This document shows, piece by piece, positions 51,201 through 58,659 of a stretch of DNA of 64,000 nucleotides. This DNA is from Paracentrotus lividus. Its lineage: Eukaryota > Echinodermata > Echinoidea > Camarodonta > Echinidae. Numbering within the stretch: the stretch's first letter is position 1; the number at the start of each line of letters is the position of its first letter. The notes below the pieces were generated by a model. It was not told the DNA's origin. It saw nothing but the letters and a program-made list of their open reading frames with translations, and searched no databases. The stretch is taken from the NCBI GenBank assembly GCA_940671915.1, contig CALNVZ010002974.1, positions 37,651,053 to 37,715,052 on the forward strand. Reading direction: 5' to 3'. Position numbers and translations under genes: made by a program.

Positions 51201-51419
51201 CTTGGCATGTAGCTGCTTGTGGAAAGCTCTCCACTTATCCAAGAAATACCTTGAAGATTTGTTTTTTCGCATCGCTACCCTTTCTTCTCTGGACCTTTTC
51301 AAGGAATCCACAAATCTCTCTGAACGGAAAATTTGGCGTTGCAAACGGTTGGTCCTTTGGATGCTGCCTTCGTATCACTTGAAGAAGAGCTTGCACCTTG
51401 CCTGGTCTGCGCTAGCCAT
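24859..51419 (-). CDS. LIG4: DNA ligase IV, 26 coding exons, about 932 aa
   Basis: LIG4 is the ATP-dependent nuclear ligase that seals double-strand breaks in non-homologous end joining, bound to XRCC4. Coding exons in order: 51186-51419, 48542-48619, 48014-48112, 47577-47641, 47036-47186, 45988-46082, 45369-45471, 44129-44235, 43380-43460, 42833-42898, 42295-42341, 41290-41386, 40414-40473, 39115-39215, 37626-37717, 37261-37356, 35923-36033, 32656-32735, 30461-30565, 29066-29212, 28201-28379, 27740-27788, 26997-27158, 26385-26522, 25607-25716, 24859-25003. Codon phases match at every junction. Landmarks: helical N-terminal domain ([20 protein letters not shown]), catalytic lysine in [10 protein letters not shown] (about residue 290), [28 protein letters not shown]1 ([13 protein letters not shown]), the XRCC4-binding linker (about 787-840) and BRCT2. 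Human LIG4 is 911 aa. Nine single-base indels sit in exons 1, 6, 7 and 19. The start AACAATGGCT directly follows an acceptor, implying a non-coding first exon. Confidence 0.96.
25194..25355. repeat. Tandem duplication, about 80 bp x2, LIG4 last intron
   Basis: AGAACTATCATATT then AAGTCATTTAAAAGTTGACA and the following 40 bases appear twice head to tail with few differences. Non-coding. Confidence 0.85.
26166..26260. repeat. Short inverted repeat, LIG4 intron 24
   Basis: AAATTTTCACAGGGGCTT and AAGCCCTTGTGAAAATTT are inverted copies separated by about 35 bp. It may be a very small foldback MITE. Confidence 0.65.
27565..27695. repeat. Inverted repeat, LIG4 intron 22
   Basis: AGTCCTAACTGAGATGAACA and CAGTTGATTGCAGTTCA on the left are mirrored by TGAACTGCAGTCGTCTGTG and ATCTCAGTAGGGACT on the right. 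A diverged palindrome of about 130 bp, non-coding. Confidence 0.65.
28496..28601 (-). pseudogene. Decayed tandem copy B of the LIG4 BRCT1 exon
   Basis: Homologous to the 5' half of exon 21 (28286-28385), including the TTTCAG acceptor. It encodes [20 protein letters not shown] before the frame breaks at a stop. The real exon reads [20 protein letters not shown]. There is no donor, so splicing to it would end the protein. Confidence 0.85.
28709..28770 (-). pseudogene. Decayed tandem copy C of the LIG4 BRCT1 exon
   Basis: The segment ATTCAAGAATCTTCTCTAGC, with CTGCAGGATTGTTCATTAT after it, matches the middle of exon 21 and copy B. Spacing to copy B is about 211 bp, the same as from copy B to the true exon, and GATGGATGTGAAAGATA-type spacer sequence is shared. 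It is shorter and more diverged than copy B. Confidence 0.75.
28921..29064 (+). mobile_element. tRNA-derived SINE, copy 3 (headless)
   Basis: The body GGCAGCTATGGCTATAGCC and the tail ATATTATTATTATTATT match the SINEs at 11206 and 41840. The tRNA-like head is missing. The tail ends exactly at the donor of LIG4 exon 20. Confidence 0.8.
29256..30043. mobile_element. TTAA-flanked element, LIG4 intron 19
   Basis: Ends are CCCTAATCTGCC and GGCAGATTAGGG, flanked by TTAA at 29252-29255 and 30044-30047. A G/C run lies just inside each end. The internal segment 29645-29850 is related to 59930-60130. Non-coding, about 790 bp. Confidence 0.8.
30461..30565 (-). CDS. LIG4: LIG4 coding exon 19, three indels
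   Basis: Aligns with human [26 protein letters not shown]. Bases are missing near 30543 and 30504 and one is extra near 30517. The corrected length of 106 bp restores phase. Apparent TAG/TGA/TAA codons come only from these shifts. Confidence 0.85.
30585..31541. mobile_element. Repeat element with ~148-bp array and hairpin end, intron 18
   Basis: A hairpin CGACCG-CGCA-CGGTCG lies near the left end (30607-30622). About five units of about 148 bp follow, each with GACCTCTGTGACCTTTGACC. Then comes ACGGACGGACGGACAACCC, and a hairpin ATGCCTCC...GGAGGCAT (31509-31540). No ORF. The same layout is seen at 49078-50648. Confidence 0.7.
31735..32295. mobile_element. TIR element, LIG4 intron 18, about 560 bp
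   Basis: The left end AGGGCTGTGTTTCACCAAGT and the right end ACATTGAAACGCCACCCT are inverted relatives, as are TTACGAATGACTGG and CCAGTCGTTCATAAAG. Internally there is a TTTCA array and a GA tract. Non-coding. Confidence 0.65.
33920..34062. mobile_element. Palindromic MITE, LIG4 intron 17
   Basis: TAATCATGTACACATGAAGG and ATGACAACGACAGC are mirrored by CCTTCAAGTGTACATGATTA and CTCTGTTGTCAT. The centre lies near 33990. A GT/CT microsatellite follows at 34095-34130. Confidence 0.75.
36391..36855. mobile_element. TTAA-type MITE, copy 2, LIG4 intron 16
   Basis: Ends ACGTGGTGTATAGTTTTGG and CCAAAACTATACACCAGCT, with TTAA on both sides (36387-36390 and 36856-36859). It is close in sequence to the copy at 63031. 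Non-coding. Confidence 0.9.
37261..37356 (-). CDS. LIG4: LIG4 coding exon 16
   Basis: Encodes [20 protein letters not shown] and then [12 protein letters not shown], 32 codons. SHFLCAVA matches the human [17 protein letters not shown] segment that opens the OB-fold. It fills the only gap between exons 15 and 17 and is in phase with both. The donor AAG|GTAAAA is weak. A plus-strand ORF over the same DNA (36975-37343) is a shadow. Confidence 0.9.
37779..37800. mobile_element. Orphan end of the TTAA-type MITE family
   Basis: AGCTCATGTATAGTTTTGGG after a TTAA matches the reverse-complemented right end of the MITE family. The following sequence does not match, so this is a fragment or a different subfamily. 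Confidence 0.55.
38637..38870. mobile_element. Palindromic MITE, LIG4 intron 14
   Basis: ATACGGTGATGAGGTTTACG and GTTAGTCCTAAAAAGGACTG at the left are mirrored almost perfectly at the right. Arms are about 70 bp. AGTCCTNNAAAGGACT is itself a small palindrome, present three times. Confidence 0.85.
38885..40020. repeat. Dispersed TTCGCGCT-rich repeat, two inverted segments
   Basis: 38889-38975 in reverse complement resembles 39808-39895: both carry TTCGCGCTGAG-like, TGAGCGGTCTCAAA-like and GGTTCTTGAATTCGCGC-like stretches. LIG4 exon 14 lies between them. The relation is diverged and the boundaries are uncertain. Confidence 0.5.
40412..40414 (-). other. LIG4: Non-canonical GC donor, LIG4 intron 13
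   Basis: Exon 13 ends ACAAG and the intron begins GCAAGT. The paired acceptor before exon 14 is TTGCAG. Sliding the boundary does not give a GT. GC-AG introns are a known minor class spliced by the main spliceosome; the remaining donor bases match consensus, as is usual for this class. Confidence 0.85.
40551..40679. mobile_element. Palindromic MITE beside LIG4 exon 13
   Basis: AACACTGGCGTAAATCC and CACCAGGGGGGAT on the left are mirrored by ATCCCCCCCTGATG and GGATTTACGCGAGTGGTGT. It lies 78 bp upstream of the exon 13 acceptor. Non-coding. Confidence 0.75.
41840..42127 (-). mobile_element. tRNA-derived SINE, copy 2, LIG4 intron 11
   Basis: Near full-length relative of the SINE at 11206-11500. 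The head at the right end has GGTTCGAATCC as B box, the body GGCAGCTATGGCTATAGCC, and the tail is AATAATAATA. It lies on the same strand as LIG4. Confidence 0.85.
42406..42437. repeat. Perfect palindrome, 32 bp
   Basis: CCATATTAGTACATGT is followed directly by its reverse complement. It lies in LIG4 intron 10, close to exon 11. Confidence 0.85.
43522..43697. mobile_element. Palindromic MITE, LIG4 intron 8
   Basis: ACAGACGGATAATTTACCAT and ATTATGAAATGATTTATCTC are mirrored on the right (TGAGATAAATCATTTCATAA, then AATTATTCGTCTGTGACAC). The loop is near 43600. It ends about 60 bp from exon 9. Confidence 0.85.
44129..44235 (-). CDS. LIG4: LIG4 coding exon 8, catalytic lysine
   Basis: Encodes [26 protein letters not shown] is ligase motif I; its lysine takes the AMP during the first step of ligation. 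The exon is intact. A G run of about 12 begins only nine bases beyond the donor, in the intron. Confidence 0.97.
44776..44830. repeat. Short inverted repeat, LIG4 intron 7
   Basis: TTACAGGGCACATGCACC and GTGCACTGTAA are imperfect inverted copies around AACATTAACAGATGTT. Non-coding. Confidence 0.5.
45072..45209. mobile_element. Palindromic MITE, LIG4 intron 7, 138 bp
   Basis: GCCCGAATTCACAAA and GTTAGTCCATGGTCTAAATC are mirrored by GATTTAGACCATGGACTAAC and TTTGTGAATTCGGGC. The GGTCTAA motif is also the unit of the PHB1-intron foldback, though no wider similarity is clear. Confidence 0.85.
45369..45471 (-). CDS. LIG4: LIG4 coding exon 7, two missing bases
   Basis: [20 protein letters not shown], then a PMLGERAK-like segment, leads up to the nucleotidyltransferase domain. 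Bases are missing near 45405-45409 and in the A run near 45377-45381. With both restored the exon is 105 bp, 35 codons, and in phase. The donor is CAG|GTTAGT. Confidence 0.85.
45988..46082 (-). CDS. LIG4: LIG4 coding exon 6, two extra bases
   Basis: EMKVGL then [20 protein letters not shown] aligns with human DLKLGVSQQTIF...NVTTDLEK. An extra T in the run at 46065-46068 and an extra base near 46000-46003 break the frame and create an apparent TAG. Removing both gives 93 bp, 31 codons, in phase with both neighbours. Confidence 0.85.
48211..48250 (+). repeat. (CA)n microsatellite
   Basis: About 20 CA units in LIG4 intron 2. Confidence 0.95.
49078..50648. mobile_element. ~160-bp tandem array with hairpin end, LIG4 intron 1
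   Basis: About eight units start at AATGTACAATATAGGTCAAA-type sequence near 49087, 49244, 49398, 49546, 49720, 49887, 50048 and 50209. Each has AAGGTCAAAGGTCAAAGGGG, GAGGAAGTTTTGTAGTCCTC and GGCGAAGGAGTAGCATTTTG. Units differ mostly by single-base indels. After the array come GGACGGACGGACGGAC and a hairpin GTCCCC...GGGGAC (50620-50648). The conceptual proteins within are repeat translations, not genes. Confidence 0.85.
51186..51419 (-). CDS. LIG4: LIG4 coding exon 1, two compensating frameshifts
   Basis: The exon starts [11 protein letters not shown], then hits a stop in frame. One missing base near 51385-51391 (CTCTTCTTC) moves to the frame encoding [16 protein letters not shown], which aligns with human FADLCSTLERIQKSKG. 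One extra base near 51240-51246 returns to the original frame for [14 protein letters not shown], matching DSWRKFHDALHKN. The net length of 234 bp stays a multiple of three. The donor is ACG|GTAAGG. Sequence error is likelier than mutation because conserved residues persist in all three segments. Confidence 0.9.
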
Positions 51420-53042
51420 TGTTACCTGTTAGAAGAGATATGAAGAAAAGATGAGTGAATCTTCATCAGTCGCTCAACCTAATTACGCTAAAGTAGGTAT
51501 ATTGGAGGTGAATCATATTACTATTATGAACACTTTCATAAATCAGTAACATCAAATGACATATTACATCGAAAATTCATCAATGAAGTGGCTAGCTTCT
51601 AACTAACTCATCAACGGCTGGTCGGTGCAAACTGATGAGGATTTTGCTGTGTGTTGCTTCCGAAAGTGGATGCTTACTGTGGTTTTCCTTTTTTTTTTTG
51701 TCTAGTTTTTTTTTTTTTTTTTATAATGTGGTCTACTCCCAAATAAGTTGAGAACATTTTTGTGAAGGATAAGTTGGTTGTTTTTTTCCGATTGCAGCCT
51801 TTGAAATTGTCACGTCCTATTTTCACCGAACGCAAGTCATGTTTTGGGAGACCTGTAAGATTCGTAATTGTATTAAGAAGTCTTGTAAAATACGGAAAAA
51901 GGACTCATAGGACAATGTTGATTACCATATTGACCTCGTATTGCAAGTGGAACTTGATATGGGTGGCAGGTTTGGCAACTTGGTCCATTCATTGGTTTTA
52001 CTCCAAGCCAAAGTTTTTCTACTTTAAATATGAAAATAGATATGCCTTCCTATATTTTCATGTTCACCTTCTTTACATTTAACGTATTAGTATTACAAAA
52101 TAGTTTTTCAATCAATTATATTTCAATGGGTCTTTAAAAAAAATAAAAAAATAAAACACAAACGACTCCCAATTTTTTCCCAGCGAAATTCCTCATACAG
52201 GAACTCAGATCTAATTTGGGGGGGCCTACTACTCACTTACACTTATGCATGGTCAATTAAAAATTTTTCGGAAAGTGAACATTGACAATAAGAGTAAAGT
52301 GCCCGAAATTCGACACTTGCCGAGATTCGACATGTTTGACAAAAATATTCAAAATAAGACTCCAAAACACACTCAAACACAACTCAATCAACTCATATCA
52401 ACGCACACCATCGTCACTAAACACAACCCCCCCCCCCAAAAAAAAAAAAAAAAAAAAATCACAAAAAAATATCATTCGATAATACCTTAATTTTGCTCCT
52501 AAAATCCTGGATTTTTTCCAAAATCATGAAGCCCCTGCATGCTTGGCGAAAAGTTAAGAAAAAAAAACGATCCGGAAAAATGATTGGCTAAACTCCGAAA
52601 ATTTGTGGTTTGATGACGCAGTTTTTGGCCACCCTTGAGCCCCAATCGTTATGAATACTATCCTCGGCCTACTGAAAAAAAAAAACAAACCCGGAAGTGA
52701 CTCTGCAGTGCTAGAGAGTTACAACACTGCAAACATGGGACTGGCTAAACCGACCAGCCCCCGTCGCGAAGCGACGGGAACTGACGAACCAGTAGACATA
52801 TTTGGCGAAGTTTTGAAAATATCTATACATGACCACAAATTTCGTGGTCAAAAATACCTTATTTGAATTCAAACTCACATTGAATCAAATCTTTGAAGTT
52901 TTTCCTCGAATTGGTGACATCTGCGAATGTTTCACATGAAGTAATCAACTAATAATGTAGAAAAATACAGGAAAATTGAGTCCATCAACGTATAGCTCTC
53001 CGTGCGTGCGTTGTCTTCGCCATACGTCTTCGCACAGTAAAA
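51420..53042. other. LIG4 upstream region
   Basis: An AACAG acceptor lies seven bases before the LIG4 ATG, so at least one untranslated exon lies here or beyond. I cannot place its donor. The region contains homopolymer T and A runs near 51690-51722 and 52433-52458 and a GC-rich hairpin at 52760-52778. No coding exon is seen. Confidence 0.5.
52760..52778. repeat. GC-rich perfect hairpin
   Basis: CCCGTCGC-GAA-GCGACGGG: an eight-bp perfect stem with a three-base loop, in otherwise AT-rich DNA. One of four similar hairpins in the window. Confidence 0.85.
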
Positions 53043-53050
53043 TGACGTCA
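53043..53050. promoter_or_regulatory. CRE-type palindrome TGACGTCA
   Basis: A full consensus ATF/CREB site 1.6 kb upstream of the LIG4 ATG and 30 bp before a possible divergent first exon. An identical motif at 56100-56107 and one in a repeat at 4559-4566 show that chance or repeat origin is possible. Confidence 0.35.
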
Positions 53051-53079
53051 TAGAAAATGGCAGCGATGGCACCAACACT

Positions 53080-53115
53080 ATGAGAAGAGACAAGGCCAAC
53101 GGAAAATTCAATTTG
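53080..53115 (+). CDS. Possible first exon of a divergent gene
   Basis: ATG opens 12 codons, MRRDKANGKFNL, ending at a perfect GTAAGT donor. A short upstream reading frame (ATG GCA GCG ATG) overlaps it. The CRE site just upstream and the head-to-head layout with LIG4 would fit a shared promoter region. No downstream exon was found in the window and the peptide matches no family I know, so this is weak. Confidence 0.2.
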
Positions 53116-55403
53116 GTAAGTCAAGAAGCTCTTATAGACCTACCGTACAGGGCCTAGTTCGCGCTCAGTATGAGATTTTTTGTTTATATTTCTTTCAAAT
53201 AGCCACGATATCCGTTCATTTAGATGTCACCTGAAAGTGAAATTTCTGGCAAATTGTCGTATTGGATAATAATTATCTGCCTTGTAAGCACCGCCGCATA
53301 ATACGCTTTTTCCTGGACCCCTTGCGCTGGCCTAATTCACCGCTCACCGGTGCTATATCTCCGCTCACTTAGCGGGCGCGCATTTAGTGCACTGTTTTAT
53401 CTTATTCTGCGTTTTTTTTTTTTTTTTTACTGTGCAGTGAAGGAAGAATTCCCTGGTGGAGGATATCACTGTGTGATTGATCTATATTTAGATGGCGGTT
53501 GTTTTATCATCCATTTAATAATAGAAATATAGAATCATGAAAAATTTTGACATCTGATGCAGCCCGTATTTTCTTCTTTGTTATGCATGTCTCTTTTTTC
53601 TTTCAAGGGGCCTTTAGACGGGCCGAACAAACCTCATTAGGCTACCCAAGGTTTATTTTGTTGTCCCCATCCCTTTATTTAGGGGGGGGGGGTCGGTCTA
53701 AAGATAAAACTAAATAAACTTGAAAAGTTGTTGAGAAATGAATATTTGTCTGAAATATAGATTTTTTTTTTCGTAAAACACTTTGGAATTCTTCAACACT
53801 GATATAAGTCTATATAAAAAACTAAACCATCCTTGAATTATTTTTAAAAAAGAAAGAAAAAAAAGAAAAAAACACTTGTAGTATATTTTCGTACATCTTA
53901 TTTCAGTTATTAACATCTCCAATCATCCCTCGGGCTCAGTCTTACATGTAAATAATGTTAAGCCGTTTAAATCTAATTTTTCAATTTCACTTTCAATTTT
54001 TAGGATTCTTGTCTCTGTAAAGGCACAACTCGCAGTAATTTTATTTTTTTATGATGGATTTTTTATTTTTTTTATTTTAGGCCTACAATTATCATTTGTT
54101 GTTGTTGTTAAGTTGTTGTATAGGCTTCAACTAAGTGAATTCGGAGAAATTTCATCTTCACCTCCCGAAAGATGTTGGTCTGTAAAAACTTCTGTATCAT
54201 GGTGGATGTGACGTATAGGCCTACAATGTGACAACCTGATTATTTGTCCTTTTATGATATCGGGTGGGTGACAATTAATATCATTAAGGATTTATCACCT
54301 TCATTTTTTTTTTTAATTAGTTAATTTAGATTTGATAGCTTAAATTTGAAATTATAGTAAATTAGTATAATTCTGCATTTATTGTTATTTTCTTAGTAGC
54401 CGCTTCACCATTTTTTTTTAATGTAACAAGAAAAGTGGGCCAGATGGACCCCTCCATTATTTGCGTTAAAGTTGATGAGTCGGGGTCTGTTTTTACCACA
54501 ATAAGTTTGTATACTGCTTGAAAGTAATTAAGGTTTATCTTTGTTCATTATTTTCAGTTTTAGAATAAATTGCAATATGACATAATTATATGGCTAACTA
54601 AACATTTGTTATACTATTTTTTTAGTGTAAAAAACAGAAGTGATACATTTTTTCTGTACCAGTCAAATTAGTTACCATAGATATCAAAATATCCCTAAAA
54701 TCAGAGGCTTCTACACATATAAATTATTACGGACTGAGGATAAAGGGGGGGGGGGGAACAAACAAACTCCTCGAAACATTATTATGCAAGCTCCTAGGAA
54801 TTACAAAGACAGTTGACTAATTAGGAAAGCAAAAATCTTCCAACAATGATGCTTTATAAGACACCGGTATGGAAAAAGGACCCGCGGGTATTACAATTAT
54901 TATATAATAAAAAAAGACAGTTTGTTTAACCCGAATGTTTAAGCAGACTTTTGTGTAGGCATTAACAAAAATGATGTCATTATCGTTTATACTAATTTAA
55001 AAACATTTTGAGGAATATGGTCGTAATTCTTTTCAAATACAGTCAATTGTGCCCAAAAATGACATGTCAAAGTTAAAAGGCCATTTTACCCCTTTTCCTC
55101 AGAAATAATTTTCCTACACGGGAATAGGGCCAAATGGTTTATTCAGAGGGGCCTTTTCTTTTCCTCGATTGTTATGAAGATGCAGTGAGCAGACAAATAT
55201 AAAATCACCTCATCAATGCGTTGTGACTTTGAAAAAATGATAAAAAATAACATTATGATCAAGATCGAACAATGACATCATGCTCTCTTTTCAAGATCCC
55301 CTCAATTAGTTGCCGCTTCCCTGTTTGGCATTCAACAAGAAGGGGATAGGGCAACGTCCATATGGCGCTGCTCATCGGCTGCCGGGCCCACGAGAAAAGG
55401 GGC

Positions 55404-55406
55404 AAC

Positions 55407-55447
<41 letters not shown>

Positions 55448-55502
55448 TATTAATAATAACAATAATAACAATAATAATAATAATAATAACAATAATAATA
55501 AC

Positions 55503-55558
<56 letters not shown>

Positions 55559-55580
55559 TATTAATAATAACAATAATAAC

Positions 55581-55615
<35 letters not shown>

Positions 55616-55638
55616 TAATAATAATATTAATAATAATA

Positions 55639-55720
<82 letters not shown>

Positions 55721-55731
55721 TAATAATAACA
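55404..55731 (+). repeat. Long (AAT)n microsatellite with AAC interruptions
   Basis: About 330 bp of AAT with interspersed AAC, AGT and ATT units. Internal blocks such as AACAATATTAATAATAACAA recur, showing expansion by larger units. The long N, L and I homopolymer ORFs here are artefacts of this repeat. Confidence 0.98.
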
Positions 55732-56244
55732 GTCATCAGATTGTGTTTTAGCCTGAGTTCATTCCCCCTTGCACAAACGTTCCAAGGCCCTTTCAATCTC
55801 AAGATATAGAAAGAAAAAGAGGAATACGAAAAAATAGAAAAGGACTTGGGAAAATGGAAATAAATATATCACTGGACAGATTATATAAGCGCATCTTCTA
55901 TACATTTTTAGGCCTAGATTGAATCGTAGGCCTATAGAGCCTACTAGTGAAGACTAACTATAGGATCAGAGTTATATATATATATATTTATATCCCTTAT
56001 CTAAGATTGTTTGCATTGAGAGTGTACACAAGGAGAAAAAGAATAGTTTAACTACACTGTAAGAAAAACGTTTCTCGAGAAATAGTTCGTTTTTCTTCAT
56101 GACGTCACGCATAGTACATTTTTTCCCTAGGGAAAAACTGGACTATACGGAACAGCTTAGTCAGTCTGGTATCCATCTTCAAAATTGGGCAAGCTAATTG
56201 CTTGCTTTACACCTTCGAGATATTCAATGATTTCATGACTCCAA

Positions 56245-57096
56245 AATTATAACCGACACCGATATGGTTTATTAAAACCATGTGCTTTATCCACACACCA
56301 TTCTTCCTGTTGTAACAGTCCCCCGTCTCTGACCGGCCTGGTGCGCTCTATCAAGCAGCAGGGTTACTGGTCGTCGGCTGATTGCTTGCATTGGTTTCTA
56401 CACTGTTTTAACGGTCAGTAAATGACTTCGCATTTGATCCTGAAACTTTCAGTAGTTGTTTTCTACTGTTGGCAATCAATATTAATTTTAATTAATCTTG
56501 ATATAAATTTGCCTTTTTTGAAAGCTACTGTAATCCCTTTAAATATATATATTACGTATTATACAAATATACAATGACATATGCGAGGATCTTGGTCTAA
56601 AACTATTCGCATCGAAGGAACATCACATGTACTATTCTCTCGACGGCGCTCTCGGCCCNNNNNNNNNNNNNNNNNNNNNNNNNTAACCGAACACCGATGG
56701 TTTATTAAAACCATGTTGCTTTATCCACACACCCATTTTCCTGTTGTAAAGTCCCCTCGTCTCTACCGGCCTGGTGCGTCCTATCAAGCAGAGGGTACTG
56801 GTCTCGGTCTGTATGCTTGGACATTGGTTTTTAGCAACTGTTTTAAGGTCAGTAAATTGACTTCGCATTTGATACTGAAACTTTCGTAGTTTGTTTTCTT
56901 ACCTGTTGGCATCAATATAATTTTAATTAATCTTGATATAAATTTGCCTGTGTTTTGAAAGCTACTTAAATCCCTTTAAATATATATATTACTATTCATA
57001 CAAATTATACAATGACATATGCGAGGATCTATGGTTAAAACTATTCGCATCGAAGGAACATCACATAGTACTTATCTCTCGAGGCCATCTCGGCCC
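56245..57096. repeat. Same sequence twice around an assembly gap
   Basis: 56245-56658 and 56684-57096 are the same about 410-bp sequence, differing almost only by one- and two-base indels. A 25-N gap (56659-56683) separates them. This looks like one locus represented twice by unpolished reads. Confidence 0.85.
56659..56683. other. Assembly gap, 25 N
   Basis: Twenty-five unknown bases, a length that suggests a placeholder and not a measured gap. Confidence 1.
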
Positions 57097-57150
57097 AGAA
57101 GAGAATGCAATAGTACTATGTGACCTGTCAACTGACGGATGCGAATAGTT
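57040..57150. repeat. Inverted repeat ACTATTCGCAT ... ATGCGAATAGT
   Basis: AAACTATTCGCATCGAAGG and CACATAGTACT at the left are mirrored by AGTACTATGTG and GGATGCGAATAGTTT at the right. It may be the end of a foldback element. Confidence 0.65.
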
Positions 57151-58553
57151 TTTAACCTGTTCTGAGAATGAGTCATGTGTTATATTCTTTTATACTCCCT
57201 TCCACCTTTTAATTTTTTCAATGAACAAAATTATATAGTCTATGCTTACCTTTCTCGGATCCAATGAGTACAAGTAGGCCTACTTACAAAAGCTCCCGTT
57301 TTTGCTTCGAAGCACCCGACGAAAAAATCTTGCGAGCGCTGAATCGAGTGATTTGATTGTCGATCTCATCACCACTCACCACCATCAATTGTGGAGCAGA
57401 AATTCACGGGAATATAGATACAGCATACTTATATGTTGTTTCTGTATTAACGCTCCTGTCAGTCGGTTCAATGAAATCCACAATTTCCTCGTCATTATAC
57501 TGCTGAAATCTCTTCCGTATATTACCATCAATCTGGCACTCGTGGAGGTCAGCCCATTTTGTCTGTTTACAAACAAAAATCAGCTGTTGCGCACCCTGCA
57601 GTCAGCTGCATTCAGCTTCAGTCGCGCGAAAGTTTCCGTGGCGCATGCGCGCATGCAGTTGGAGAATTCAGGTAAAAGCAAGCAGAGATCAGCATCCCGC
57701 TCGCACGTGCGCCAACTCCTTGTGAATAGGCGGTAGGGGCGGCGGTCGTAAGAAAAAAGTGTTTATAATTATGTTGGCAAAATAAGCTAAATCGAATAAA
57801 TGTGATTTGAATATCATTCAATGTTACTGCATCCCTTTAAGTTTTATTCGCCATGTACAAGCCTACCATTAATATTTCAGCCTAATTATGGATATATGAC
57901 GTGGTATTAGCCTCTAATATAGATAATATCTGGAAATGATGAATTGGTGAGCGGAGATAGGGCCTTTGTCATTTTAAGATTATCCCTATGAATTTTACAA
58001 CCTGTTCGCATAAAATAAAAGCACTCTGTTATATGTTCTTTTTAATGAGAGGTACGGACATCCCTTTCCCATAAGTCAAAACAAATTTTGTCAATGATAT
58101 TTGAAATATGATATTCAAGCTCTTTTTCCTACAACCAGTGTTTTTGGTTAAATTACAGCGACGCGTAAAATAAGCAGTGAACGTGATATAACCTCGTACG
58201 CAATCACGTTTTTTACCCACTGTCTAAACAATATTTTGTAAAATATTTTACAAATTCGTTTTTGTATGATTACTTGACCAGCCCAGCGATTTTTAGTGCT
58301 CAAACATCACGCATTATAAAATTACGCCAAATTCTGAATAGATACATGCATTTATCAGCGCCTCGCGCAGGTGAGCGGAGACTAGGCCCTGTACGGTATA
58401 CTTTTATTTTTAGTCGTTGTTACGCGTGAAACATCATAGAAACCTTACAACAACATTTTAACATTAGATTGATTAAATTGACCAGTAGAGTCTATAATCC
58501 TCTGATCGCTCATCATCGCTGATTATTTCGCTGTAAATGGAGGTGGTGGAAGT
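57151..58553. other. No recognisable gene
   Basis: An open frame at 57302-57736 on the plus strand (144 codons) has no family signature and normal AT-rich composition; I do not call it. The rest is AT-rich unique sequence. Confidence 0.4.
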
Positions 58554-58584
58554 ACAGCCCCGTCGCCTTCGGCAACGGGGCTGT
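58554..58584. repeat. GC-rich perfect hairpin
   Basis: ACAGCCCCGT and ACGGGGCTGT form a ten-bp perfect stem around an 11-base loop containing CTTCGG. Shares GCCCCGTCGC-type sequence with the hairpin at 52760. Confidence 0.85.
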
Positions 58585-58659
58585 GTATAGTTAGGGACTG
58601 GCGAGATTTTTTTACCTAAGTTACGGTTCGTGGCAGCGTCCCGGGGCTAGGTACTACTG

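Larger units (their letters stand above)
53141..58397. mobile_element. Possible 5.3-kb TIR element
   Basis: The ends match inverted: TACCGTACAGGGCCTAGT then CGCTCA at the left, and the complement (TGAGCGGAGACTAGGCCCTG, then TACGGTA) at the right. A sub-terminal motif TATCTCCGCTCAC also occurs inverted near 53353 and 57946. TA at each outer edge would suit a TA target. No transposase ORF is recognisable, and the interior holds a microsatellite and an assembly gap, so the boundaries are tentative. Confidence 0.4.

Noticed and set aside
24859-51419. LIG4 as a pseudogene
   Set aside because: 26 exons keep splice sites, phase and catalytic motifs; the few frame breaks cluster and look like consensus errors. 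A processed copy would have no introns.
52245-52490. Plus-strand ORF of 81 codons
   Set aside because: Runs into homopolymer A and encodes a poly-Lys tail; low-complexity artefact.
55259-55802. Long ORFs of poly-Leu, poly-Ile and poly-Asn on both strands
   Set aside because: They are translations of the AAT microsatellite in three frames and have no other protein signature.
57302-57736. 144-codon plus-strand ORF
   Set aside because: No recognisable domain, no splice or promoter context, and length within chance for this composition and window size.
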